This document shows positions 52,523 to 61,339 of a stretch of DNA of 64,000 bases, one piece after another (the stretch's first letter is position 1; each line of letters begins with the position of its first letter). A program made the position numbers and the translations under genes. This DNA is from Zeimonas sp032027205 (lineage in GTDB: Bacteria; Pseudomonadota; Gammaproteobacteria; Burkholderiales; Burkholderiaceae_E): the NCBI GenBank assembly GCA_032027205.1, contig JAVSMN010000001.1:3847418-3911417 (forward strand), given 5' to 3'. The notes under the pieces are model-generated. The model ran no database searches. It saw only the letters and a program-made list of their open reading frames with translations, and was not told where the DNA came from.

Positions 52523-53701
52523 ATGAGCGCTCGATTCCCGGCCACGGTCCCCGGCTGCGCCGTCGAAGGCACAGCCGAGAGCGCCGACGCGCGCGCCTGG
52601 GCGCTGCAGGTCGAGGAGTTGTCCATCTCGTTCGGCGCCGCCCGCACCAAGGTGGTGGCGCTCGACAAGCTGAGCTTTCGCCTGCGCCGCGGCGAGATCG
52701 GATGCCTGCTCGGCGCCTCGGGCTGCGGCAAGACGACCGCGCTGCGCACGATCGCCGGCTTCCTGCGCCCGGAAAGCGGCTGCGTGCACATCGACGCGCA
52801 GTGCGTCGCGTCGCCGCAGAAGTGGACCGAACCCGAACGGCGCGGCGTGGGCGTGGTGTTCCAGGACTACGCGCTGTTCCCCCATCTCGACGTCGCCGCC
52901 AACGTCGGCTTCGGCCTGCGCGGGCACTCGGCGGCCGCGCGCGCGCAGCGCGTGCGCGAAATGCTCGAGTTGGTCGGGCTGCCGGGCAGCGGCGCGCGCT
53001 TTCCGCACGAGCTTTCGGGCGGACAGCAGCAGCGCGTCGCGCTGGCGCGCGCGCTCGCACCGGCGCCGTCGATCCTGCTGCTCGACGAGCCCTTCTCGAA
53101 CCTCGACCCCGACCTGCGCGAGCGGCTGGCGCTGGACCTGCGCGAGATCCTCAAGCGCGCCGGCACCACCGCGCTGCTCGTCACGCACGACCAGTACGAG
53201 GCCTTCGCGCTGGCCGATCGCGTCGGCGTCATGCAGGCCGGGCACATCGAGCAGTGGGACACGCCCTACCGCATCTACCATCAGCCGGCCACCCGCGAGG
53301 TTGCCGACTTCGTCGGCCTGGGCGCGTTCCTGCCCGGCGTCGTCGAGCATCGCGATGGGCAATCGCAGGTGCATATCGAGCTCGGCACGCTGCCGATCCG
53401 CGCGCGCACCGACCAGGCGATCGCCGGCGCGGCAGCCAACGTCGACGGCGAGGTGCTCGTGCTGCTGCGCCCCGACGACGTCGTCCACGACGACGCGAGC
53501 ACGCTGCGCGCGCAGGTCGTGCGCAAGGCCTTCCGCGGCGCGCAGTTCCTCTACACGCTGCGCCTGCCCAGCGGAGCGACGCTGCTCGCGCTGGTGCCCA
53601 GCCACCACGATCACGCGATCGGCGAAAGCATCGGGATCCGCTTCGACGCCGATCACGTCGTCACCTTCGACGTGCAGGAAACGGCGCGGACGACGCACTG
53701 A
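52523..53701 (+). CDS. Fbp-type iron(III) ABC transporter ATPase
   Basis: 392 residues. Walker A GASGCGKTT, Q-loop DYALFP, signature LSGGQQQRVALARALA, Walker B ILLLDEPFSNLD and switch His in VTHDQYEA are complete. The C-terminal regulatory TOBE-like domain begins near residue 265. It energises the permease encoded divergently. The ATG at 52523 directly abuts the Fur-like palindrome, leaving no room for a ribosome binding site; the first 30 residues are variable, so a start further in is possible. Confidence 0.87.
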   Translation: MSARFPATVPGCAVEGTAESADARAWALQVEELSISFGAARTKVVALDKLSFRLRRGEIGCLLGASGCGKTTALRTIAGFLRPESGCVHIDAQCVASPQKWTEPERRGVGVVFQDYALFPHLDVAANVGFGLRGHSAAARAQRVREMLELVGLPGSGARFPHELSGGQQQRVALARALAPAPSILLLDEPFSNLDPDLRERLALDLREILKRAGTTALLVTHDQYEAFALADRVGVMQAGHIEQWDTPYRIYHQPATREVADFVGLGAFLPGVVEHRDGQSQVHIELGTLPIRARTDQAIAGAAANVDGEVLVLLRPDDVVHDDASTLRAQVVRKAFRGAQFLYTLRLPSGATLLALVPSHHDHAIGESIGIRFDADHVVTFDVQETARTTH

Positions 53702-53710
53702 CGCGCGACG

Positions 53711-54487
53711 TCAGACGCCGAGATAGGTCTGCAGCGCGCGCTCGTCGGCGGCCAGCGACTCCGAGCTGCCCTCGAGCACCACGCGGCCGCGTTCGAGCAC
53801 GACGCAGCGTTCGGTGTGCGCGAGCACCGCGCGATAGTTGCGATCGACGACGAGCGAGGCGATGCCGCTTTCGCGAATGCTCGCGACGATGCGCCAGATC
53901 TCGCGCACGACCAGCGGCGCGAGTCCCTCGGTGGCCTCGTCGAGCACGATGAGGTCGGGGTTCGTCATCAGGGCGCGGCCGATCGCGAGCATCTGCTGTT
54001 CGCCGCCGGAGAGCTGGTTGCCGCCGTTGCGCAGCCGCTCGGTGAGTCGCGGGAAGGTGTCGAGCACGCGCTCGAGCGTCCAGTCGACCTGGCCGCGCAC
54101 GCCGGGGCGCGCCGCCATGACGAGGTTCTCGCGCACGCTCAGGTTCGGAAAGACGCCGCGCCCTTCCGGCACGTAGCCGATGCCCAGGCGCGCGACGCGA
54201 TCGGGGCGCTCGCCGGCGCGATCGCGCCCGCCGATCGTGATGCGGCCGGTGGTCGAGCGCATCAGCCGCAGCATGCTGCGGATCAGCGTGGTCTTGCCCA
54301 TCCCGTTGCGCCCGAGCAGGCCGACCGCCTCGCCGGCGTCGATGCGCAGGTTCACGCCCTGCAGCACATGGCTCTGGCCGTAATACGCGTGCAGGTTCGC
54401 GATGTCGACGAGCGGCTCGCGCGGCGACGTGTGCGCCGGCGCGGAAGCGGCAGCGGGCGGCGCGGCAGCGGGTATCGCGGCGCTCAT
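53711..54487 (-). CDS. livF: Branched-chain amino acid ABC transporter ATPase LivF
   Basis: 258 residues from the ATG at 54487. LivF signature: VLLGRNGMGKTTLI-type Walker A (GRNGMGKTT), GIGYVPEGRGVFPNLSVREN, LSGGEQQMLAIGRAL and LIVLDEATEGLAP. An Ala/Pro-rich N-terminal extension of about 25 residues is unusual. It is the last gene of livHMGF, and its ribosome binding site lies in a 14-bp tandem repeat. Confidence 0.92.
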   Translation of the reverse strand: MSAAIPAAAPPAAASAPAHTSPREPLVDIANLHAYYGQSHVLQGVNLRIDAGEAVGLLGRNGMGKTTLIRSMLRLMRSTTGRITIGGRDRAGERPDRVARLGIGYVPEGRGVFPNLSVRENLVMAARPGVRGQVDWTLERVLDTFPRLTERLRNGGNQLSGGEQQMLAIGRALMTNPDLIVLDEATEGLAPLVVREIWRIVASIRESGIASLVVDRNYRAVLAHTERCVVLERGRVVLEGSSESLAADERALQTYLGV

Positions 54488-54525
54488 TGCACGGCCCTCA
54501 CTGCGCGGCCCTAACTGCGCGGCCC
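54484..54525. repeat. Three tandem 14-bp repeats at the livG-livF junction
   Basis: TCATTGCACGGCCC, TCACTGCGCGGCCC and TAACTGCGCGGCCC follow each other, with a partial fourth copy over the livG stop (54526 on). On the minus strand each copy ends with GGGCCGYGCA; two of the three carry GAGGG, and the last GAGGG lies seven bases before the livF ATG as its ribosome binding site. The repeat fills the whole intergenic gap. Confidence 0.85.
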
Positions 54526-55317
54526 TCATTGCGAGACTTCCTCGCCCAGGTACGCTTCCTGCACCTCGGGGTTGTTGCGGATCTCCTCGGGCGCGCCGCT
54601 GGCGATCACGCGTCCGTTGACCATCACGGTGATCTCGTCGGAGACGCGAAAGACGGCATCCATATCGTGCTCGACGAGCAGGATCGCGTGCTCGGACTTC
54701 AGTCCTTCGAGCAGCGAAAGCATGCGCTCGGACTCCTCGGCGCCCATCCCGGCCAGCGGCTCGTCGAGCACGAGCACGCGCGGCGCGGTGGCCAGGCACA
54801 TCGCGATCTCGAGCTGGCGCTTCTGGCCGTGCGACAGCGCCCCCGCCTCGCGATCGGCGTGCGCGGCCAGGCCCGCCTTTTCCAGCGCGGCGCGCGCAGC
54901 GTTGCCGCTGAAGTCGCATCGCCGGGCCGCCGACAGCCAGTCCCACGGGCGCTGCAGTCGCGCCTGCGCGCTCAGGCGGCAGTTTTCGAACACCGTGAAC
55001 GGCGCGTAGATCGTGTTGCGCTGGTAGCTGCGGCCCAGGCCCGCCTGCGCGCGGCGCGGCTGCGACCAGCGCGACACGTCGCACCCGAGCAGCTCGACGC
55101 TGCCGCCGCTGGCCGGAATCTCGCCCGACAGCACGTTGATCAGCGTGGACTTGCCGGCGCCGTTCGTGCCGATGACGGCGTGAACCGTGCCGCGGCGCAC
55201 GGCGAGCGAAACCGAGTCGACGGCCTTCAGCCCGCCGAAGCTGCGCGAGACCGCATTCGCGCGCAGCAGCACTTCGCCGCCCGCTGCCGAGGCGTTCGAG
55301 CGCGTCGGATCAGGCAT
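54526..55317 (-). CDS. livG: Branched-chain amino acid ABC transporter ATPase LivG
   Basis: 263 residues from the ATG at 55317, overlapping livM by eight bases. Walker A GTNGAGKST, LGRSYQRNTIYAPFTVFEN, signature LSHGQKRQLEIAM and Walker B VLVLDEPLAGMG are present, with LLVEHDMDAVF as the switch region and a typical LivG C-terminus ending VQEAYLG. It is one of two ATPases of the importer. Confidence 0.93.
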   Translation of the reverse strand: MPDPTRSNASAAGGEVLLRANAVSRSFGGLKAVDSVSLAVRRGTVHAVIGTNGAGKSTLINVLSGEIPASGGSVELLGCDVSRWSQPRRAQAGLGRSYQRNTIYAPFTVFENCRLSAQARLQRPWDWLSAARRCDFSGNAARAALEKAGLAAHADREAGALSHGQKRQLEIAMCLATAPRVLVLDEPLAGMGAEESERMLSLLEGLKSEHAILLVEHDMDAVFRVSDEITVMVNGRVIASGAPEEIRNNPEVQEAYLGEEVSQ

Positions 55318-56308
55318 GGCGCAACCCGCGACGAAGCGAAACACGGCGCCCGAGCTGGCGCCCGATGCCGATCAAGCCCTTGGGCATCAACGCGACGAAG
55401 GCGATGATCGTCAGCCCGAGCGTGAGCTGCCAGTGGCGCGCGAACTCGCCGAAGATCGGATCCGACTGGAACAGTTCCTGCAGCAGCACGAAGGCGAAGG
55501 CGCCGATCACCGCGCCCCACAGACTGCCGATGCCGCCGAGGATGACCATGATCAGCACCGCGCCCGACTCGTGCCAGGACAGCAGCTCCGGGTTCACGAA
55601 GCCGTCCTTCAATGCCAGGAGGAAACCGGCCAGCCCGGCAAGCATCGCCGCGACGACGAAGGCGGCGAGCTTGTACGGGTAGGTGGGAAAGCCCACCGCG
55701 CGCATGCGCTGCTCGTTCACCCGGATGCCGGCCAGCGCACGGCCGAAGCGGCTGCGCACGATCAGCGCGAGCAGGCCGAAGGTGAAGGCGAGCGACGCGA
55801 GCACGAACCAGTAGAAGTTGTTGCCCGTGTCGAGATCGAACAGGCGCCAGCCGCCGATCGACACGTCGGGGCGGAAGTACAGGTAGATGCCGTCGCTGCC
55901 GCGCCCGAGTGCGGTGTCATGGAACACGAAATATGCCATCTGCGCGAAGGCGAGCGTGACCATGATGAAGTAGATGCCCCGTGTGCGCAGCGACAGCGCG
56001 CCGACGAACAGCGCATACGCGCCCGAAGCGAGCAGCGCCGCCGGCAGCACGACCCAGATCGCCGCCGGCTCGCTCTGCGGCGTCATCAGCGCCACCGTGT
56101 ACGCGGCGATGCCGAGGAAGGCCGCATGACCGAAGGAGACGAGCCCGGTCTGGCCGACGAGCAACTCGAGGCTCAGCGCGAAGATCGCGAGGATCATCGT
56201 CTTCGTGACAAGCGCGATGCCGAACTTGCTGCCCACCAGCGGAAACAACGCGAGCGCCACCAGCAGCACCAGCGCGACGACGACCTGAACGGAAGACGGC
56301 TTGTGCAC
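55310..56308 (-). CDS. livM: Branched-chain amino acid ABC transporter permease LivM
   Basis: 332 residues from the GTG at 56308, sharing one base with the livH stop (TAGTG). It has about nine to ten helices, with the family segments GQTGLVSFGHAAFLGIAAY, RSRFGRALAGIRVNEQRMRAVGF (EAA-like loop) and MVILGGIGSLWGAVIGA. It forms the membrane channel with LivH. Confidence 0.93.
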   Translation of the reverse strand: MHKPSSVQVVVALVLLVALALFPLVGSKFGIALVTKTMILAIFALSLELLVGQTGLVSFGHAAFLGIAAYTVALMTPQSEPAAIWVVLPAALLASGAYALFVGALSLRTRGIYFIMVTLAFAQMAYFVFHDTALGRGSDGIYLYFRPDVSIGGWRLFDLDTGNNFYWFVLASLAFTFGLLALIVRSRFGRALAGIRVNEQRMRAVGFPTYPYKLAAFVVAAMLAGLAGFLLALKDGFVNPELLSWHESGAVLIMVILGGIGSLWGAVIGAFAFVLLQELFQSDPIFGEFARHWQLTLGLTIIAFVALMPKGLIGIGRQLGRRVSLRRGLRHA

Positions 56309-57189
56309 TAGGCGCTCCGGAACAGCCCTTCCGGGCGCCACAACAGGATCGCGGCCATCAGCACGTAGACGAGCAGGCCGGCCGCGGACGGAAAGAAGAC
56401 GGTGCCGAAGGTCTCGACGAAGCCGACCAGCATCGCCGCGAGCAGCGCGCCGCGGATCGAGCCGATGCCGCCGATGACGACGACGACGAAGCAGATGATC
56501 AGCACCTGGTTGCCCATGCCGGGGTACACCGAAGAAACCGGCGCAGCGATCGCGCCGGCCAGCGCGGCCAGCGCGACGCCGGCGGCGAAGACGACGCGGT
56601 ACAGGAACTGGATGTCGATGCCCATCGCCTGCACCATCTCGCGATTCGACGCGCCGGCACGGATCGTCATGCCCAGCCGCGTGCGCGTGATCACCCAGAA
56701 CAGGCCGAAGGCGACGACCAGGCAAACGCCGGAGACCAGCAGCCGGTAGACCGGATAGGTCATCAGCTCGCCCAGCGGTACGGTTCCCGACAGCCACTCG
56801 GGCACCTGCACGCCGTGCACGTCGTCGCCGACGAGCAGGCTGCGCAGTTCCTCGAAGACGAGGATCAGCGCGTAGGTCATCAGCACCTGCTGCAGATGCT
56901 CGCGTTCATAGAGGTAGCTGAAAAACACCCACTCGAGCACGTAGCCGAGCAGCACCGCGAGCAGCACGACGACGACGAGCGTGACGAAGAAGCCGCCGCC
57001 GATCGACTGCTCGACCCACGGCCCGATGGCGAACGCCATGTATGCGCCGATCATGTAGAAGCTGCCGTGGGCCAGGTTGATGACGCCCATGATCCCGAAG
57101 ATCAGCGTCAGCCCGCTGGCGACCAGGAACAGCAGCAGTCCGTACTGGATCGCGTTCAGGCACTGGACGAGAAAGACAACCGGATCCAT
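56308..57189 (-). CDS. livH: Branched-chain amino acid ABC transporter permease LivH
   Basis: 293 residues. Typical start LNAIQYGLLLFLVASGLTLIFGIMGVINLAHGSFYM, the EAA-like GASNREMVQAMGID loop and VVVIGGIGSIRGALLAAMLVG near the end. Eight or so helices. It is separated from livK by a strong terminator, so it probably depends on partial read-through or its own promoter. Confidence 0.93.
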   Translation of the reverse strand: MDPVVFLVQCLNAIQYGLLLFLVASGLTLIFGIMGVINLAHGSFYMIGAYMAFAIGPWVEQSIGGGFFVTLVVVVLLAVLLGYVLEWVFFSYLYEREHLQQVLMTYALILVFEELRSLLVGDDVHGVQVPEWLSGTVPLGELMTYPVYRLLVSGVCLVVAFGLFWVITRTRLGMTIRAGASNREMVQAMGIDIQFLYRVVFAAGVALAALAGAIAAPVSSVYPGMGNQVLIICFVVVVIGGIGSIRGALLAAMLVGFVETFGTVFFPSAAGLLVYVLMAAILLWRPEGLFRSA

Positions 57190-57246
57190 GCGTGCGTCGT
57201 ATGAGGCGGAAGCTCGGGAAGCGCGACGCCAGGATGCGACGCGCAG

Positions 57247-57289
57247 AAAAAAAACCGGCCGCCGGATCTTCCTGCAGATCCGACGGCCG
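57247..57289 (-). terminator. Strong rho-independent terminator between livK and livH
   Basis: On the minus strand GGCCGTCGGATCT and AGATCCGGCGGCC form a 13-bp stem with one G-U pair and a 6-nt loop, followed by CGG and eight T residues. It lies just after the livK stop, the classical place for lowering expression of the membrane genes relative to the binding protein. Confidence 0.88.
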
Positions 57290-57308
57290 CCCGATGCGCT
57301 CGGGCTCG

Positions 57309-58472
57309 TTACATCTTGCAGCCGCGTCCCGGATCGGCCAGCGCCTTCACCGCCACGCCCTGCACCTGGTTGGCCTTGTTCTCCACCTTGCGCAGGTAGA
57401 TATCCTGCACCGGGTTGTGCGACGGCGACAAGGTGAACACGCCACGCGGGCTGTCGATCTTCGCCTTCTCGATCGCCTTCACCAGCGCCGCGCGGTTCTT
57501 CTTGTCGCCCTTGTTCGCGGTCAGGCCGATGCCGAGCATCTGTGCGGCATCGTAGCCCTGCATCGCATAGACGTCGGGCTGCATCTTGTACGTCTTCGCG
57601 TAGTTGAGGCGGAACGCGTTGTCCTTCGGCGTGTTCAGCCCGTCGGCGTAGTGCAGCGTGGTGAGCAGACCGTTGGCCGCGTCGCCCTGTGCCTCGAGCG
57701 TGCCGTCGGTGAGGAAGCCCGCGCCGACCAGCGGGATCGAGTCTTTCAGGCCCGCTGCAGCGTAGTCCTTAACGAACTTCACGGCGCCTGCACCGGCGAA
57801 GAACGTATAGACGACGTCCGGCTTGATCGACGCGATCTCGGTGAGCAGCGCCTGGAACTCCTCGCGCGGGAACGGCAGCGTGAGATCCTTCTCGATCTTG
57901 CCGCCCGCCTTCGTGAACGCTTCCTTGAAGCCGTTTACGCTCTCCTTGCCGGCCGCGTAATCCCAGGTGATGGTGACGGCGCGCTTGTATCCCTTCTCGG
58001 CGGCGACGACGCCCATCGCGTAGGCCGGCTGCCAGTTCGAGAACGAACTGCGGAAGATGTTCGGCGCGCACATCGGACCGGTGACGGCATCGGCGCCGGC
58101 ATTCGGGTCGATCATCAACGTGCCGGTGTCCTTGGCGACCTTGGCCATCGCCATCGCGACGCCCGAGTGCACGGTGCCGACCACGACGTCGACGTTGTCG
58201 CGGTTGATAAGCTTGTTTATGTTGTCGGTGGCCTTGGCCGGCGCGCTCTCGTCGTCCACGCGCACGTATTCGACGGCCAGGCCGCCCAGCTTGCCGCCCT
58301 GCTCGTCGACGTACAGCTTGAAGCCGTTCTCGATCGCGTTGCCGAGTGCCGTGTAGGTGCCGGAGTACGGCAACATGAAGCCAACCTTGACCGAGTCGGC
58401 GGCCGATACGCCGAGCGCGATCGACGCGAGCCCGGCGGCAACCGCCAGCTTCGTTGCATGGGAACCCTTCAT
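57309..58472 (-). CDS. livK: Branched-chain amino acid ABC transporter substrate-binding protein
   Basis: 387 residues from the ATG at 58472, with GGAGGAG upstream. A signal peptide (MKGSHATKLAVAAGLASIALGVSAA) precedes a type I periplasmic binding fold (VKVGFMLPYSGTYTALGNAIENGF, MIDPNAGADAVTG, SIPLVGAGFLTDG). A single C-terminal Cys (GRGCKM) is common in this group. LivK-type proteins in betaproteobacteria bind varied ligands, so the substrate may be other than leucine/isoleucine/valine. It heads the transporter operon. Confidence 0.9.
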   Translation of the reverse strand: MKGSHATKLAVAAGLASIALGVSAADSVKVGFMLPYSGTYTALGNAIENGFKLYVDEQGGKLGGLAVEYVRVDDESAPAKATDNINKLINRDNVDVVVGTVHSGVAMAMAKVAKDTGTLMIDPNAGADAVTGPMCAPNIFRSSFSNWQPAYAMGVVAAEKGYKRAVTITWDYAAGKESVNGFKEAFTKAGGKIEKDLTLPFPREEFQALLTEIASIKPDVVYTFFAGAGAVKFVKDYAAAGLKDSIPLVGAGFLTDGTLEAQGDAANGLLTTLHYADGLNTPKDNAFRLNYAKTYKMQPDVYAMQGYDAAQMLGIGLTANKGDKKNRAALVKAIEKAKIDSPRGVFTLSPSHNPVQDIYLRKVENKANQVQGVAVKALADPGRGCKM

Positions 58473-58592
58473 CGAATCTCCTCCAGGGGTTTTTCGGACA
58501 CCGGCATTATCGAGCCGGATGGGGATGCCGCGCGACTGATGGCTTACCTGAGCACGAAGCGCGCGCAGCGCGAATCGCTGCGAGGCGCACGC

Positions 58593-58621
58593 AAAGTACT
58601 TCCCGTGCGCAACGGTGTCAA
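58593..58621 (-). promoter_or_regulatory. Candidate sigma-70 promoter of livK
   Basis: On the minus strand a perfect TTGACA (58621-58616), a 17-base spacer and TACTTT (58598-58593), about 120 bases before the livK start. Confidence 0.55.
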
Positions 58622-58672
58622 GCATTATAGTGCAGCTAAACGGGGCGTCGGCGCATGCTTCGCCGGCACGCA

Positions 58673-61078
58673 TCATCCCTCGAGCAGGAACGCGCGGCCA
58701 AGCGCGAAGCGCTCGCGCAGTTCGTCGGTGCGCAGCGACATCGCCCGTCGATCGGCGCGGCGAACAAGCAGCACCACGGTGCGCCGACGGTTGATCCAAG
58801 CGACTTTCGAATGCGCGCTCGCGCCGTCGCGCGCGACGAATTCGATCCAGTCACCGCGCGCGATCCGCTCGATCGCCTGCTCGGGGGCCAGCGTCAGCCT
58901 GCGCGAATTGCGCGGCAGGTCGTCAAGGTCGAGCGATTCGAGGATCTCGAGCAGCTTTCGGCCGGGGCCGTCGCCGTCGGCTGGGGCGCCCGCTTCCGCG
59001 GGAATCGTCTGCGGCGCGGGAATCGTCTGCGGCGCGGGAATCGTCTGCGGCCCGGGAATCGTCTGTGGCGCGGGAATCGTCTGTGGCGCGGGAACGGTCT
59101 CGGCGCGGGGCTGCGGCTCGGCGCTGTCGCGCCCCGCCCCCGCGGCCGCCTCCTCGTCCGGCATGCGCGTGCGCGTTGCCCCGCGCTCGCGGTCACGCCG
59201 CTGCATGCGCCGCAGATGGATCAGGAACAGCTCGTCGAAGAACGCCTTCGACTCCTCGTCCTTTGCGCCGATCTCGCGCACGCCCTGGGTCATCAGCCGG
59301 ATCAGCGGCGGGATGCGCTGGGCGAGCTCGCGCCGGCTCTGGCGCTCGCCGCTTTCGTCGAGACTCCACAGCAGGTCGTCGACGACGCGCATCGACACCT
59401 GGAACTCCGCGCTGTGCTCGCCGTCGCGCAGCGCCGCGGTGCGCAGATGCCGCAGCCAGACGTTCATCAGGAAGTCGCGCACCGACTCGGGCGCCGTGTG
59501 GCGCTGCAGCCGTTCGGCGAGCATTGCGTGCAGGTGGCCGGTGATCTCCTCCTCGCGCTCGCGGTTGGGCCTGCGCGCGTAGTCGCGGCGGTTGCGCCGG
59601 CCCGGCGTCTCCTCCAGCGAGCGCCGCTCGCGCACGACGTGATCGATCAGCTGGCCGACGCTGCGCGACGCCCGCGAGTATTCCTTCTGCACCTGCTGCG
59701 CCATCACCGCCGAGCGCGACTGCAGCGCGCTGGTGACGATCTCGACCGCACGCACGACGGTCTCGAGCCGCCGATGCAGCTCGCTGCCGCGCGTGATCTC
59801 GTCGGAGAACGCCGCCGAGATCGCGCCGAAATGCTCGACGAGGCGGCGCAGCGAGCGCGGATCGTCGCCGAGGTAACCGGAGTCGAGCAGCGACAGCGCG
59901 AGCGTCGGCTGCTGCAGGCGCCAGACGAGCGGGCGCGCCGCTTCGGGCATGCGGCGATCGTCGATCACGTAGTCGAACATTGCCGAGACGAGATCGACGA
60001 TGGCCACCTGCGCGGGCGGCGCGCCGGCCTCGCGCAGGCGCGAGCGCACGTTGCCGAAGAACTCGCCACGTGCTTCGCGGCTGTAGGGCATCGCACCGAT
60101 CGAATGTGCGAAGGCGATCGCGTCGCGCTCGAGATCCAGCACGGGCTGCAGCGTGGGCAGCGTGCCCAGGCGCGGGCCGGTCGCCTCGCCGGCCAGCGGC
60201 GAGGTGCCGAGCGTGGCTGCATCGCGCTCTGCGCGCGCGGCGAGGTCGATCGCCCGGCCGGGTTCGGCTGCGCGCGATGCGGTCGGCTCGACGGGTGGCG
60301 GCGCTTGCGCGGATGCGGGCGCAGTCGCGAGTTCGGGCGCGGGTTCGGGTGCGGGTTCAGGCTCGTGCTCTGGCTCGAACGCGCGTTCGCGGGCGGGCTC
60401 GGGCTCGCGCTCGGCTTCGCGTGCGTGTTCCGGTGCGGATGGCGCCTCTTCCTCGATCCCCGACTGCGCGAGCAGTCGCTCGGCGGCATCGATCGCGTCG
60501 GCGATCGGCTGCGCGTAGCGCTTCCATGCGAGATTGCGCAGTCGGTCGGCGGCTACGCCCTCCGCGGCGCCGGCGACGCTCGCGAGCAGGGCCGCCGCCA
60601 GCGTGCGGGCGCCGAGCGGGTTGCGCTCGTCGTCCTCCCATTCGAAAGCCGTACCGAGCAGGCGGCGCAGCCGCGCGACGTAGCGCGGATAGATCGCGCC
60701 GCAGCGCTCGCGCGCCTCGCGTGCGAGCTCGCCGGCGGCGATCTGCTGCTCGAGTTCCTCGTCGTCGAGCAAGGCGAGCGCCCCGCTCGCCTCGCCTTGC
60801 GCCGCCTCGAGGCAACGCTGCGAACGCCGCGCGAGAACGTGTCCCACCTCGCCCACTCGACTCGCCGACTCTCGACGCAGCCGTGTAGCAGCGGAGAACA
60901 TCGCCTGTCGGTCTCGCCCCTCCAGCGCGCGCTCGGCCCCATCGTCGAGCGCTTCGGCGAGCGCCGGCAGGCCGTTGCGTGCCGCGTCGCGCAACGCTTC
61001 CGCGATCCGGTCGCGCACGCGTCCGTACAGCGACGAAGGCTGCGGCGAGACGGGACGGGACGGAAGAGGATCGGGCAT
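58673..61078 (-). CDS. DUF1631 family protein
   Basis: 801 residues matching DUF1631, a cytoplasmic betaproteobacterial/gammaproteobacterial family linked by context to c-di-GMP and cell-surface regulation but of unknown biochemistry. Conserved parts include the central VDLVSAMFDYVIDDRRMPEAARPLVWRLQQPTLALSLLD and the later FLMNVWLRHLRTAALRDGE. There are two low-complexity inserts: an Glu/Pro/Ala stretch (about residues 215-255) and a PAPQTI hexapeptide array (about 660-695). The C-terminal RGDWIEFV-SHSKVAWINRRRTVVLLV region resembles a PilZ-like beta barrel. The ATG at 61078 is the first in frame. It lies between the lipoproteins and livK. Confidence 0.85.
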   Translation of the reverse strand: MPDPLPSRPVSPQPSSLYGRVRDRIAEALRDAARNGLPALAEALDDGAERALEGRDRQAMFSAATRLRRESASRVGEVGHVLARRSQRCLEAAQGEASGALALLDDEELEQQIAAGELAREARERCGAIYPRYVARLRRLLGTAFEWEDDERNPLGARTLAAALLASVAGAAEGVAADRLRNLAWKRYAQPIADAIDAAERLLAQSGIEEEAPSAPEHAREAEREPEPARERAFEPEHEPEPAPEPAPELATAPASAQAPPPVEPTASRAAEPGRAIDLAARAERDAATLGTSPLAGEATGPRLGTLPTLQPVLDLERDAIAFAHSIGAMPYSREARGEFFGNVRSRLREAGAPPAQVAIVDLVSAMFDYVIDDRRMPEAARPLVWRLQQPTLALSLLDSGYLGDDPRSLRRLVEHFGAISAAFSDEITRGSELHRRLETVVRAVEIVTSALQSRSAVMAQQVQKEYSRASRSVGQLIDHVVRERRSLEETPGRRNRRDYARRPNREREEEITGHLHAMLAERLQRHTAPESVRDFLMNVWLRHLRTAALRDGEHSAEFQVSMRVVDDLLWSLDESGERQSRRELAQRIPPLIRLMTQGVREIGAKDEESKAFFDELFLIHLRRMQRRDRERGATRTRMPDEEAAAGAGRDSAEPQPRAETVPAPQTIPAPQTIPGPQTIPAPQTIPAPQTIPAEAGAPADGDGPGRKLLEILESLDLDDLPRNSRRLTLAPEQAIERIARGDWIEFVARDGASAHSKVAWINRRRTVVLLVRRADRRAMSLRTDELRERFALGRAFLLEG
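58998..59100. repeat. 18-bp tandem repeat encoding PAPQTI
   Basis: Five full copies and one partial copy of GCGGGAATCGTCTGCGGC with few changes, in frame within the DUF1631 gene. Each encodes the hexapeptide PAPQTI (once PGPQTI) on the minus strand. Near identity at DNA level points to recent slippage expansion, which keeps the frame. Confidence 0.9.
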
Positions 61079-61339
61079 CGGGGCTCGTCGGGCGCACCCC
61101 GCTACCGGGAACGAATGGAGACCGGGCAGGTCGTGCGAACAGGCGCGATGCTAGCGGATCGGATGAGCGGTCAGCGTGAACAAATCGTGCTGCGCGCATC
61201 GAGTGCGCGCCCTTGCATCGCGCGAGCGACGACTCGCGGAAGCATGTCTCGCCAAGAGCGTGAACTAGCGCACGCACACGAGTAGCTGCGTGGCGAAGCA
61301 GGCACGCTGGCGACGCCTTTTGCGGGCGACTCGGCGCGG

